Assembly: GCA_021307345.1 (NCBI GenBank)
Contig: CP089930.1
Coordinates: 248,001 to 312,000, forward strand
Length of the DNA: 64,000 bases
Direction: 5' to 3'
From: Escherichia coli
GTDB taxonomy: Bacteria > Pseudomonadota > Gammaproteobacteria > Enterobacterales > Enterobacteriaceae
Positions 18,839 through 27,544 of this stretch are shown piece after piece; positions within the stretch are counted from its first letter, which is position 1; every line of letters begins with the position of its first letter. The position numbers and the translations under genes were made by a program. The notes below the pieces were generated by a model. The model worked only from the letters and a program-made list of their open reading frames with translations. It had not been told where the DNA came from and made no database searches.

Positions 18839-21187
18839 TTATTTTCTTTTTTTCGGTTTGCTGTCTATATGCCATTCTGAAAACGGTAACGGTTTCTGGT
18901 ATAAGTATCCCTGAACATGAGAAAATCCTAATTTTTGCAATTCTCTAGCCTGACTTTCAGTTTCAACACCTTCAGCTATTACCGGCATATTTTCTTCACG
19001 AGCAAGATTGGATATAAAATATACAACCTTGTTAGTTTCATCGAAAATACCAGAGGTAAACTCTGAATCAATTTTAATGCTATCAGGTCTTACTTTATAA
19101 AGTTTTTTCAGGTCAGCTAATCCACTTCCGAAATCATCAAGGGAAATCTTGATACCATTTTCTTTTAAAATATTTATATTATTGTAAAAGCTATCATTTA
19201 TATCTTTTACTGCTGATTCGGTGATCTCCAGGCAGATTTGATCAGCATTTACACCAAATGCATTAATTAAAGTAAGAACACGAGTGTGGAAGTCAAATTC
19301 ATTTAATTGCCAGGGAGAAACATTGATATGCAGGAGAAAATCGTTAGCAACCTCATATTCACAACTAAACACCCCAAATTCGCTAATAGCTGTTTCGAGA
19401 ACAAAATCACCCAGTTCTTTAATTAATCCTATTTCTTCAGCAACAGGTACAAAAATTGATGGCGGTATTACTCCATTTTCGCAGGACAACCAGCGACATA
19501 ACGCCTCCGCGCCTACAACCCTATTATTATCCATATCAACAATCGGTTGATATACTAAATAAAGCTCATTACTCGCAATCGCTTTTTTTATATTTCCTGC
19601 CACCCAGACCTTTTGATCAAGTTCATGGACTTTGATGTCATCATAAAAAATAAATTCAGATTCTTTATTTTCCCGCATAGCTGTTAATGCCAGTTTCAGT
19701 TTCCTTTCATAAATCGATACATTTTCCCCTGAAAAATTTTCGCAAATGGCAATCTTGTGGATATATATATTTCTTATGCAAAATATATGTTCAGGAAAGT
19801 TTAAAACCGATAATTTTTCGATGAACTCTTCGCAATCAGTGTGACATAGCAACAAGTATGTTTCAGTTGATATTTTTACGATATCACAATATTTTGAATA
19901 TTTTTGTGATATCTTAGATTTTATATCATTAAAAATTTCATGAAATTTCTGACTCCCATATACCGCTTCAACAAACTCTAATCCATAGATGCAAAGCATA
20001 CCAATTGCCAAATAGGTTTTATTATTAGTTTCAATAATAGCCTTATTAATATAAAAGCAACTTCCTTGTTCATAGGACACAAGATTAAGTAATCGGTCCA
20101 TACGCTCCTTGTATTTATCGCTGATATTATTAATGATTTTTTTGAGTTCAACAATCTCACCACTGTCATTTTGCACAATATCAATTGTGTCGTTTCGATA
20201 TACTGAATTAGCTAATTTTTTCAGATGTTCTATCAGTTTGCTGGATTCACCTTTGATTTTTCTTGTTATTTTTTCAACGATATACCATAATAAACAGAAA
20301 CAAACCAAGCCACATAAAAACATCAGTGTAAAATATTTATTGATGTTTGTATCTTCTGATTTTTGATAGTGGAAATAATGGAATCTGACATCAGGAAGCC
20401 TGGGGAGTGAGATAACATTGCCTGTATAGTTGCCACTATTATTGCTTATGTTATAACTTCCCGATAAATCACGGACAATAAGATGTAACATTGATTTTTC
20501 ATTACCCACCATAATCCTTTTGTTTTGTTCCATGAATAAAATATCAGAATCACCACCCAGTTTATTTAAAAAATTACTGAAATATTTTTCATCAACATCC
20601 AGATGTATTAACTTCAAAGCAAATGAATTTTTTTCTTCTTCGGATGGTCGTAGTGAAAACGAAAAACATTTTTTTCCGGCGATACCATAACAATTATACC
20701 ATGGTGACCATTTTGAATAAGTCCCCCCCGGTAATTTATTCCATGGGCGTGATTCCGGATTAAAGTAGTTATCACTGATATCACCATCGTCACCAATAAA
20801 AGGTTTACCGGGTTCTGATTGCCCCAGAAATTTTACCTCCCCATTCTCAGTTCGAATAAAGCTAAGATATTTTCCATTATTGAGCATTATCCCTACTAAA
20901 TTAACCGCGTCTATTTTTTTCATGCGATGAAGGACTGCTCGCTTTATTTCATCTTCATCATGTAACAGATAGATTGCATCTTTTAATGCATCAGCCTCTT
21001 TTTCAACTTTAGAAAAAAAATTATTCAAATTGTTATTGATGAGTATAAGGTTAATCTGTGCAGAGTTTTCTGCTATTTTTTTATGGAAATCAATTGCGGT
21101 AATAAATGACAAGACAATATAGACAGTAACAGCTAATATAACCGCAGTGTTAAATCTTGAGTTTAATTTTTCGGTAATGCTATACAT
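18839..21187 (-). CDS. Cache-domain EAL phosphodiesterase with degenerate GGDEF-like region
   Basis: First gene of the bcs-like operon. Helices at about 13-32 and 284-305 bracket a periplasmic region whose RPWNKLPGGTYSKWSPWY segment resembles double-Cache sensors; two cysteines nearby (NCY, KKC) could form a disulfide. Residues about 375-515 look like a GGDEF fold without the GGDEF motif. The C-terminal EAL domain is complete: EAL at 561-563, EITES, DDFGSG at 684-689, SIKID and EGVE at 739-742, so c-di-GMP hydrolysis is expected. Paired with the adjacent cyclase, it provides local on/off control of the synthase, with a periplasmic signal on each enzyme. The ligand cannot be read from the sequence. 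Confidence 0.87.
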   Translation of the reverse strand: MYSITEKLNSRFNTAVILAVTVYIVLSFITAIDFHKKIAENSAQINLILINNNLNNFFSKVEKEADALKDAIYLLHDEDEIKRAVLHRMKKIDAVNLVGIMLNNGKYLSFIRTENGEVKFLGQSEPGKPFIGDDGDISDNYFNPESRPWNKLPGGTYSKWSPWYNCYGIAGKKCFSFSLRPSEEEKNSFALKLIHLDVDEKYFSNFLNKLGGDSDILFMEQNKRIMVGNEKSMLHLIVRDLSGSYNISNNSGNYTGNVISLPRLPDVRFHYFHYQKSEDTNINKYFTLMFLCGLVCFCLLWYIVEKITRKIKGESSKLIEHLKKLANSVYRNDTIDIVQNDSGEIVELKKIINNISDKYKERMDRLLNLVSYEQGSCFYINKAIIETNNKTYLAIGMLCIYGLEFVEAVYGSQKFHEIFNDIKSKISQKYSKYCDIVKISTETYLLLCHTDCEEFIEKLSVLNFPEHIFCIRNIYIHKIAICENFSGENVSIYERKLKLALTAMRENKESEFIFYDDIKVHELDQKVWVAGNIKKAIASNELYLVYQPIVDMDNNRVVGAEALCRWLSCENGVIPPSIFVPVAEEIGLIKELGDFVLETAISEFGVFSCEYEVANDFLLHINVSPWQLNEFDFHTRVLTLINAFGVNADQICLEITESAVKDINDSFYNNINILKENGIKISLDDFGSGLADLKKLYKVRPDSIKIDSEFTSGIFDETNKVVYFISNLAREENMPVIAEGVETESQARELQKLGFSHVQGYLYQKPLPFSEWHIDSKPKKRK

Positions 21188-21649
21188 ACTGGTGTTCTGA
21201 CTAAAATGTTATCAATAGCTTTAATATAAGATCGTATAAAGTTCTGTATATTAGCCGATGTTACCCTCCTCTTTATGACTTTCTTAATTTCATTATTCCC
21301 ATATAACAAATATGTCATGATGAGAAGATTACTTTTTTCTTAATTTCCACAAGTGATTATCATTCATTCTATTTTAACCAAGGTAATATTGTTATATGTA
21401 ACACTCATTTTGTATCTTTCACCCACGCTACCGCCTTTCGTTAATTTTTCAACGAAATAATTTAGCCATGAAAAAATTAACTTATAACAACACAGCTACT
21501 ACATCCTGCTGAGTCGTGGCTTCTACTCTATAACTATCCAAAAGTGTTATTAGTATCTATTGTGAGTAATCCTTTCTGTTTATTTATCTTTTTTGAGACA
21601 TGTGTAATACGGCTCTCTGAGCCAAAAATATATTAATTAATAACCTTAA

Positions 21650-21868
21650 GGTAAGGTTCAGTCAGATAGTGGGCATCAAAATTTCACTGCCAGTGACTGT
21701 AATTTGTCCAACACCCTAACAGATAAATATTTTCAGGAATACGCGTTTGATAAAACAATAGATGCAACATCAGAGCACTATTTTATTTATAAAAAAAAGA
21801 CTGTGAACTACACCAGGTATGAGCGGATTCTGTCGGGAGATGATTTTTGTCAGATTAAAACACTATAA
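21650..21868 (+). pseudogene. Open stretch without start codon, possible gene remnant
   Basis: Following a TAA, 72 sense codons run to a TAA at 21866-21868, encoding among others TDKYFQEYAFDKTIDATSEH and ending YTRYERILSGDDFCQIKTL. The composition looks protein-like (aromatic and charged residues alternate), but there is no ATG or GTG and no ribosome site. I do not recognise the family. In such AT-rich DNA this length without stop is uncommon but not conclusive. If real, it is the C-terminal remnant of a gene lost when the locus was rearranged. Confidence 0.3.
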
Positions 21869-22046
21869 AATTTCATTTTGTCAGAATATTACACCGATAA
21901 ATCAATATACCATCTGCATATCCAAACAATAACCGCAATCATTCTCAGCAAATTTAACCATAATTAGCAACGTGCGAATTCATTGATGCAGATCAAAAAA
22001 TACGAGTTTACATTACCAATCTTTGTTGAAAATTTAGCCGTAAAAA

Positions 22047-22196
22047 TCATGTTATTACTATGCGCAAGAGTTTACTCCAGAGCCCAAAATAATAACTTGC
22101 AAAATAACCAATAATTAAAACTATCACCATATCTAAAAATAATGGTCTCCGATAACTAAAATTCGTATTATCACGGTAGCGTTGATTTTCTTTCAT
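22047..22196 (-). CDS. Candidate 49-residue single-helix membrane protein
   Basis: The frame MKENQRYRDNTNFSYRRPLF continues into one hydrophobic helix of about 22 residues (LDMVIVLIIGYFASYYFGLW) and a short basic tail, a classic small membrane protein layout with positive-inside charges before the helix. The ribosome site is poor: AAGAG directly abuts the ATG. It lies on the same strand as ycaM, 91 bp past the ycaM stop, beyond a GC-rich hairpin. I do not recognise the protein; it could be chance coding in AT-rich DNA. Confidence 0.35.
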   Translation of the reverse strand: MKENQRYRDNTNFSYRRPLFLDMVIVLIIGYFASYYFGLWSKLLRIVIT

Positions 22197-22262
22197 CTCT
22201 TAAGAAAAACTTAACTTTTGCCTTATCAGGCCTGATCTAATTTTAGTCTATTTGATATCACA

Positions 22263-22280
22263 GCCCCGGCGAACCGGGGC
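22263..22280 (-). terminator. GC-rich hairpin after ycaM
   Basis: GCCCCGG pairs with CCGGGGC around a 4-nt loop, 8 bp past the ycaM stop. No uninterrupted T-run follows on the minus strand, so it may stabilise the 3' end more than terminate. Confidence 0.5.
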
Positions 22281-22287
22281 ATGATGA

Positions 22288-23718
22288 CTATTTTGTATTC
22301 GCTTTACGTGCAAGCAGCGGGAATATCAGCCCCAGCCCAACGAGGACAAATGGCGTAGTAATGTTCAGTGCCAATTGGAATGTCCACTCTGCAGTGAAGG
22401 CTTCCATTTTAGGGAAAATTCCTGTCAGGCAGGCAAAAGCGGTAAAGGCAAAACACCATATCCCGACGGTCATTGCCATCGGCTTATTACGAATAAAGAC
22501 ATACTCTGGTTTATATTTCTGCGCCAGGCGAACGACAGCAATAAACGCAACAAATACCCACAAATAACGCAGCGGCATCACTACCGAGTTAAGATTCAAC
22601 AGCCATTTATAGAGATTGTTCATATCACCGATGCCGAGAGTCGGTAGCATAATCAGGATCGCCACCAGCACCAGAGTCAGAAAATAACCATTAACCGGCG
22701 TACCAGAAGCGTTGGTACGACATAAACTTGCTGGAATATATTTGCTGTCGGCATCGCCTAATAACACTTTAAGCGGTGCATCAATCGAAAATACCAGTGC
22801 GGCAACTTGCCCCAGAGTGTTCGCAATGGCATAAATCACCATTAAGGTATTACCCATATTGTAATACTCCCCCAGCTTCTGGAAGGCGTAATACTGACCG
22901 TTAGTCATCAAATCATCGGGAATATTGCGCGAGTCAAACATCATCCCCATCGCCAGTGAGCCGAGAATCGCACATACTGCTACCATGCCCGCCAGACACA
23001 ACATCCCTTTTGGAAATTCTTTTCCTGGGTTGCGTGTTTGGTTAACGTAAGGAGAAATCTTCTCAGCACCACCAACCGCAAAAACCAGCATTGAAATGGT
23101 GGTAATGTAGGTGAAATCGATATGTGGTATGAATGTTTCCCAGGTAATATTAGTAGTCGCAATATGCACTTCAGTAATCGCAGGCGCGGTTACCGCCATC
23201 GCCACATAGAGGAGCGACATGACAAACATCGCAATCCCTGCCACAGAACCAACAATTTTCAGTGACTTCATGCCTCGGGAGGCAACCCACATAAAGAAGA
23301 TAAACAGCACCAGCGTTAACCCCTGTAACGCTACGACCGAATATTCTTTGATTAACGAACCATCGCCTTTCATCGCCCAACCGAGCGCGATCAGTATTGC
23401 CTGTGGTTTTTGTGCCAAATAAGGAATATGCACCACCCAGTAGGTCCATGCTGCAAGGTAAGCCAGCCCTGGCCCCATGGTATGTTTAATCCAAGTACTA
23501 ACGCCCCCTCTCCCGTCTTTAAAGGTCGAACCTAACTGGCCGACAATCAGGGCATAAGGTGTGAAATAGAGCGCAAAAATAAATACCCATGAAAAAACAA
23601 CCACCAGTCCCTGGTTGGCATAGTTATTTACAACGTTGCCAAAGCCCCAAACGGTAATAAATGACATCAAAGCAATGTTGTACCATCGCAACTGTTTTTC
23701 CTGAACGTTCCCAGCCAT
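22288..23718 (-). CDS. ycaM: YcaM, APC-family amino acid/amine transporter
   Basis: Inner-membrane transporter of the amino acid-polyamine-organocation superfamily with about 12 hydrophobic helices; its substrate is not established. The frame is open to 23736, but MAGNVQEKQLRWYNIALMSF at 23718 is preceded by AAGGAT at correct spacing and gives 476 residues, so it is preferred. VWGFGNVVNNYANQG in the first helix is the conserved unwound substrate region typical of the fold. In K-12 the next genes toward pflA are ycaN and ycaK; here those are missing and the bcs-like operon follows after a 1.1-kb AT-rich border. Confidence 0.93.
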   Translation of the reverse strand: MAGNVQEKQLRWYNIALMSFITVWGFGNVVNNYANQGLVVVFSWVFIFALYFTPYALIVGQLGSTFKDGRGGVSTWIKHTMGPGLAYLAAWTYWVVHIPYLAQKPQAILIALGWAMKGDGSLIKEYSVVALQGLTLVLFIFFMWVASRGMKSLKIVGSVAGIAMFVMSLLYVAMAVTAPAITEVHIATTNITWETFIPHIDFTYITTISMLVFAVGGAEKISPYVNQTRNPGKEFPKGMLCLAGMVAVCAILGSLAMGMMFDSRNIPDDLMTNGQYYAFQKLGEYYNMGNTLMVIYAIANTLGQVAALVFSIDAPLKVLLGDADSKYIPASLCRTNASGTPVNGYFLTLVLVAILIMLPTLGIGDMNNLYKWLLNLNSVVMPLRYLWVFVAFIAVVRLAQKYKPEYVFIRNKPMAMTVGIWCFAFTAFACLTGIFPKMEAFTAEWTFQLALNITTPFVLVGLGLIFPLLARKANTK

Positions 23719-23878
23719 AGTTCGATCCTTCGCCAATATTTAATGGATATTTCGAAAACGAGGAATTATGCGCGGCAAACAAGACGTGCGGAAATAGCGG
23801 AATGCAAAATTATAACCTGCTGCACACTTTATTTTTTAACGAATAAAATTTGCTAAAAAATAGTTGTACAGTGGAAAC

Positions 23879-23914
23879 AAAAAACAGAGTGCGAAACAGC
23901 CAGTTCACACTCTG
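23879..23914 (-). terminator. Terminator after ycaD
   Basis: On the minus strand CAGAGTG pairs with CACTCTG across a 16-nt loop and is followed by six T residues. It lies just past the ycaD stop. Confidence 0.75.
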
Positions 23915-23925
23915 CACTCATTCAT

Positions 23926-25074
23926 TTACACGTGAGCAACGGGTTTTGGTGTATGACCGGCGTTGCGAAGCAGCATGAGTAAATAAATAAACGACACACT
24001 GGCGATCATGATAAACAGCAGATTATCAGAGAAATTCTGCATTAACATGGCAGTAAAAGACGGGCCAAGCAGACTACCGACGGTATAACTTAACAATAAC
24101 GCCTGATTCATTGCCACCAGCTGATGATGTTCAACTTTCTCGCAAGCCCAGGCCATCGCCACCGGATAGAGCGTAAAACCGGCTGCACCGAGGATGAACA
24201 ACGCAGGTGCCATTGCCGCCTGACTTAACATCGCAATACTACCGAGAATGACGACAAATACCTGAACGCGCAGTACCAGCAGGCGACCAAATTTATCTGC
24301 CAGACGACCAATTGGCCATTGCCCAAGGATACCAGCACTAACCAGAACCGCCATCCAGAAGCCAATGCTGGCGTTGCTAATCCCTTTATGATTGAGGTAC
24401 AGCGGCATCAGACCATACAAAGAACCCAGAACGATTCCCGAGATAATACAACCGTTCACGCCAAGCCGCGCCTGACGAAGTTTTAGCATTGACGTAATTG
24501 GCGTCGAAGCATGGTTCTCAGCCTGCTGATTCACGATACGAGTAAACAGCAGCGGCAAGATCCCTGCCAGGGTCAACCCTGTAGCCCACGGCAATACGCT
24601 CATCAACTCGGTTGAAACTTTACTGAGCAGTAACTGGCCTAAAAACGTCCCCACATAATAAACCATCATATAGGCGGCAAGTAACCGCCCACGGTTACGT
24701 GACGTTCCGCTGCACATCAGCGCGCTTTCTACCACCACCCAAATCATGGCGCAACCAACGCCTGCGACGAACCGCCAGGCTAACCAGCTCCAGAAACCAA
24801 TCATCAAGCCAAGCCCGGCACAACCCGCAGCAAAAATAAAGGAAGCAAGGTAATAGCTGCGATTAAACCCAAAGCGTTTAATGACATACCCTGTCAGTAA
24901 AGTACCAACCAGGTTGCCGGTAAAATAAGACGAACTGACGACGCCGACCTGCCATGTGGGCAAGTGTACCTGGGCGAGCCATAGCGGCACGAGTGTATTT
25001 AACACCGCGATCGCCAGAGTCAACAAAAGTAGGCCAGACAGCAAAAGCATGACAGGCCGGGTATACGTGGACAT
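23926..25074 (-). CDS. ycaD: YcaD, major facilitator superfamily transporter
   Basis: A 382-residue inner-membrane protein with 12 predicted helices ([20 protein letters not shown]...). MFS signature elements appear between helices 2 and 3 ([13 protein letters not shown]) and in the second half ([14 protein letters not shown]). The substrate is unknown. Length and sequence match the K-12 protein as I recall it. The gene is divergent from ycaC across a 314-bp gap and has its own terminator, so it is probably monocistronic. Confidence 0.93.
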   Translation of the reverse strand: MSTYTRPVMLLLSGLLLLTLAIAVLNTLVPLWLAQVHLPTWQVGVVSSSYFTGNLVGTLLTGYVIKRFGFNRSYYLASFIFAAGCAGLGLMIGFWSWLAWRFVAGVGCAMIWVVVESALMCSGTSRNRGRLLAAYMMVYYVGTFLGQLLLSKVSTELMSVLPWATGLTLAGILPLLFTRIVNQQAENHASTPITSMLKLRQARLGVNGCIISGIVLGSLYGLMPLYLNHKGISNASIGFWMAVLVSAGILGQWPIGRLADKFGRLLVLRVQVFVVILGSIAMLSQAAMAPALFILGAAGFTLYPVAMAWACEKVEHHQLVAMNQALLLSYTVGSLLGPSFTAMLMQNFSDNLLFIMIASVSFIYLLMLLRNAGHTPKPVAHV

Positions 25075-25388
25075 GAATGAAAACCGTGAGGAAGTTCAAA
25101 TTTCATGCGCATCATGCCACCGCCAAAAACATTGTCAATGGGTGAAAATACGTACATAACGCAGCGGCTGTATTATCGATTTATATTACTCATTCATAAC
25201 ACTAATAACGAAAAGATAATCAGTCTCATCTAATTGTTTTTATTGATCTAACATAACGTTCATATGTTTAGTTCAGTCGAAAAATTTCATGGTCACTGCA
25301 AACCTGAATTTCCCGTCTATGCTTTCAGGGCAACGCATCGCGTCTGAACGATTTCAGGCGTACCACTGACTCTCGAAAGGAGAAGAGA
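25075..25388. promoter_or_regulatory. Divergent promoter region of ycaD and ycaC
   Basis: This 314-bp gap separates the divergent starts of ycaD and ycaC. The middle (about 25170-25290) is AT-rich and is the likely promoter zone. A strong ribosome site (GAAAGGAGAAG) precedes ycaC. I see no confident -35/-10 pair, operator or RNA gene. Confidence 0.45.
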
Positions 25389-26015
25389 ATGACCAAACCG
25401 TATGTTCGTCTCGATAAAAATGATGCTGCTGTTTTGTTAGTTGATCACCAGGCCGGTTTACTTTCCCTCGTGCGGGATATTGAACCTGACAAATTTAAAA
25501 ATAACGTGCTGGCGCTGGGTGACTTAGCCAAATATTTCAATCTACCCACCATTCTTACTACCAGTTTTGAAACCGGTCCTAACGGCCCATTAGTCCCTGA
25601 ACTGAAAGCACAGTTCCCGGATGCACCGTATATTGCCCGTCCGGGAAATATTAACGCCTGGGATAACGAAGATTTTGTTAAAGCGGTCAAGGCGACAGGT
25701 AAAAAGCAGTTGATTATCGCCGGAGTGGTCACCGAAGTTTGCGTAGCATTCCCGGCGCTTTCGGCGATTGAAGAAGGTTTCGATGTCTTTGTGGTGACTG
25801 ACGCGTCAGGAACCTTTAACGAAATTACCCGGCATTCGGCATGGGATCGTATGTCACAAGCAGGGGCACAATTGATGACGTGGTTTGGTGTCGCCTGCGA
25901 ACTGCACCGTGACTGGCGCAACGATATCGAAGGTCTGGCGACGCTGTTCTCTAACCACATTCCTGATTATCGTAATTTGATGACCAGTTATGACACCTTA
26001 ACGAAACAGAAATAA
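25389..26015 (+). CDS. ycaC: YcaC, isochorismatase-like cysteine hydrolase
   Basis: A 208-residue alpha/beta hydrolase of the isochorismatase-like superfamily with an unassigned natural substrate; the E. coli protein is known to form an octameric ring assembly. Triad residues are visible: aspartate in AVLLVDHQAGLL near residue 19 and nucleophilic cysteine in GVVTEVCVAFPAL near residue 118. The lysine is probably in the TGKKQLII or preceding loop. It starts after GAAAGGAGAAGAG and ends at a bidirectional terminator shared with dmsC. Confidence 0.94.
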   Translation: MTKPYVRLDKNDAAVLLVDHQAGLLSLVRDIEPDKFKNNVLALGDLAKYFNLPTILTTSFETGPNGPLVPELKAQFPDAPYIARPGNINAWDNEDFVKAVKATGKKQLIIAGVVTEVCVAFPALSAIEEGFDVFVVTDASGTFNEITRHSAWDRMSQAGAQLMTWFGVACELHRDWRNDIEGLATLFSNHIPDYRNLMTSYDTLTKQK

Positions 26016-26020
26016 AAGAA

Positions 26021-26042
26021 AACCGGGGCCGAGACCCCGGTT
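26021..26042. terminator. Bidirectional terminator between ycaC and dmsC
   Basis: AACCGGGG pairs with CCCCGGTT around a 6-nt loop, between convergent genes. On the minus strand it is followed by TTTTCTTTT, so it mainly serves the dmsABC operon. Confidence 0.85.
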
Positions 26043-26051
26043 ATAAACATC

Positions 26052-26915
26052 TTAGCTGGCAACGGCCATCCCCACAGTCATATGCAACCCGTAGAACACG
26101 CCACGCCCGATTAATTCACCAGCCAAAAGCAGGATGAATGACACGGAAAGCAGCGATACCGCAGGCTGAGAACCTTTTAACTGAGGTACAATCCACAAGC
26201 ACAGTGCCACGGCGATAAGCACAATCCGCCAGGCCATCAGCGCACCATAATCCGGCACCAACGCCGCTGCCTGTTGTACAGAAGAGTGAATCGTAGCGAG
26301 TTCAGCCCCCTGCATTACAGACATTACGCCGCTCACCACCAGTGCCAGCACTGAAATGGCCGGAAGTAAACGCATCACCCAACCATTAACCCCCGCCAGA
26401 CGCAGTAACAAATATCCCAGCAGCGGGCCTCCCATAAACATAGTCAGGAAGAAGCCCATCGGTGTCCAGATGCTGTACCAGGTCGGTACGGTATCGATGC
26501 TGTTATAAACTCGCACCATCATCCAGACAAACACCACGCCGAGAATCATCGTCACCACCAGCCACAGCGTGCGTAATGCCGGTGACAGTTTTTTCAGCAC
26601 TGCCAACAACCAGCCGATGCCACCTACGGCAAAAAAGATCGAACCACTGGCGATTTCATTACTCAATGCCGAAGCGCCAACCCGGTTGAGTGAGTTAAAG
26701 GCGCGCATGGGTGAGCCAAGGTGAAGCATTGAGGCGATAAAGCCAATGCCCATCAGTACCCACAAGCCAAACATACAGGTAATCACCCGCTGTTGGGTAT
26801 CAGCCCGAAGTTCGCCTTTCAACAAGGCAAATGCCAGAACGATAAAACCGCCCACGACGCACTGCCCGAAGACCGTGAAGATCATCAACGGCCATTCATG
26901 CCATCCACTTCCCAT
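26052..26915 (-). CDS. dmsC: Dimethyl sulfoxide reductase membrane anchor DmsC
   Basis: DmsC anchors the DmsAB dimer to the inner membrane and oxidises menaquinol. The 287-residue product (MGSGWHEWPLMIFTVFGQCV...) has eight hydrophobic helices, as expected. It follows dmsB by a base or two, so translation is probably coupled. It is the last gene of dmsABC, ended by the hairpin at 26021-26042. Confidence 0.97.
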   Translation of the reverse strand: MGSGWHEWPLMIFTVFGQCVVGGFIVLAFALLKGELRADTQQRVITCMFGLWVLMGIGFIASMLHLGSPMRAFNSLNRVGASALSNEIASGSIFFAVGGIGWLLAVLKKLSPALRTLWLVVTMILGVVFVWMMVRVYNSIDTVPTWYSIWTPMGFFLTMFMGGPLLGYLLLRLAGVNGWVMRLLPAISVLALVVSGVMSVMQGAELATIHSSVQQAAALVPDYGALMAWRIVLIAVALCLWIVPQLKGSQPAVSLLSVSFILLLAGELIGRGVFYGLHMTVGMAVAS

Positions 26916-26916
26916 C

Positions 26917-27534
26917 TCACACCTCCTTCGGATTTGCCAGATAGCCAGTGGTATCCCCGGTTGGGCGGCTGTTGGCGTTAGGTTTGATCACAATATTCGG
27001 TTTGGTAAAGTGCGCTCGTGGCAATGGCGCAACGGCCGCCAGATCGCCATGTTTTTTACGCAGCTCGTCGATAGGGCCAAAATCCAGCGCCCGCAGCGGA
27101 CAAGATTCAACGCAGATCGGCTTTTTACCTTCCGCGACACGGTCATAGCAACCATCGCATTTGGTCATATGCCCTTTGGTTTCGTTATACTGCGGTGCGC
27201 CATACGGGCAAGCCATATGGCAGTAACGACAGCCGATGCACACATCTTCATCAACAACGACAAAACCATCTTCACGTTTATGCATCGCACCGCTCGGGCA
27301 GACTTTGGTACACGCCGGATCTTCGCAGTGATTGCACGAAATCGAGAGATAGTAGGCAAATACGTTTTGATGCCAGACACCGTTATCCTCCTGCCAGTCG
27401 CCACCAGCATATTCATAAATGCGGCGGAAGCTGACTTCAGGCGTCAAATCTTTGTAGTCTTTACAAGCCAGTTCGCAGGTTTTGCAACCGGTGCAACGGC
27501 TGGAATCAATAAAAAATCCATACTGGGTTGTCAT
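26917..27534 (-). CDS. dmsB: Dimethyl sulfoxide reductase iron-sulfur subunit DmsB
   Basis: DmsB carries electrons from DmsC to the molybdenum subunit through four [4Fe-4S] clusters. Four cysteine groups are visible in 205 residues: CTGCKTCELAC, CNHCEDPACTKVC, CIGCRYCHMAC and CDGCYDRV...CVESC. It lacks a signal peptide, in keeping with hitch-hiker export on the Tat signal of DmsA. It is 10 bp downstream of dmsA and immediately upstream of dmsC. Confidence 0.98.
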   Translation of the reverse strand: MTTQYGFFIDSSRCTGCKTCELACKDYKDLTPEVSFRRIYEYAGGDWQEDNGVWHQNVFAYYLSISCNHCEDPACTKVCPSGAMHKREDGFVVVDEDVCIGCRYCHMACPYGAPQYNETKGHMTKCDGCYDRVAEGKKPICVESCPLRALDFGPIDELRKKHGDLAAVAPLPRAHFTKPNIVIKPNANSRPTGDTTGYLANPKEV

Positions 27535-27544
27535 CGGTTACTCC

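Larger units (their letters stand above)
21188..22287. other. AT-rich border region between the bcs-like operon and ycaM
   Basis: About 1.1 kb of low-GC DNA. It must hold the promoter of the minus-strand bcs-like operon near 21190-21400, but no pair of hexamers stands out. I see only an unidentified open stretch at 21650-21868 and a 49-codon frame at 22047-22196, both listed separately. The region sits where K-12 has ycaN and ycaK sequences and is best read as insertion border or decayed DNA. Confidence 0.6.
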
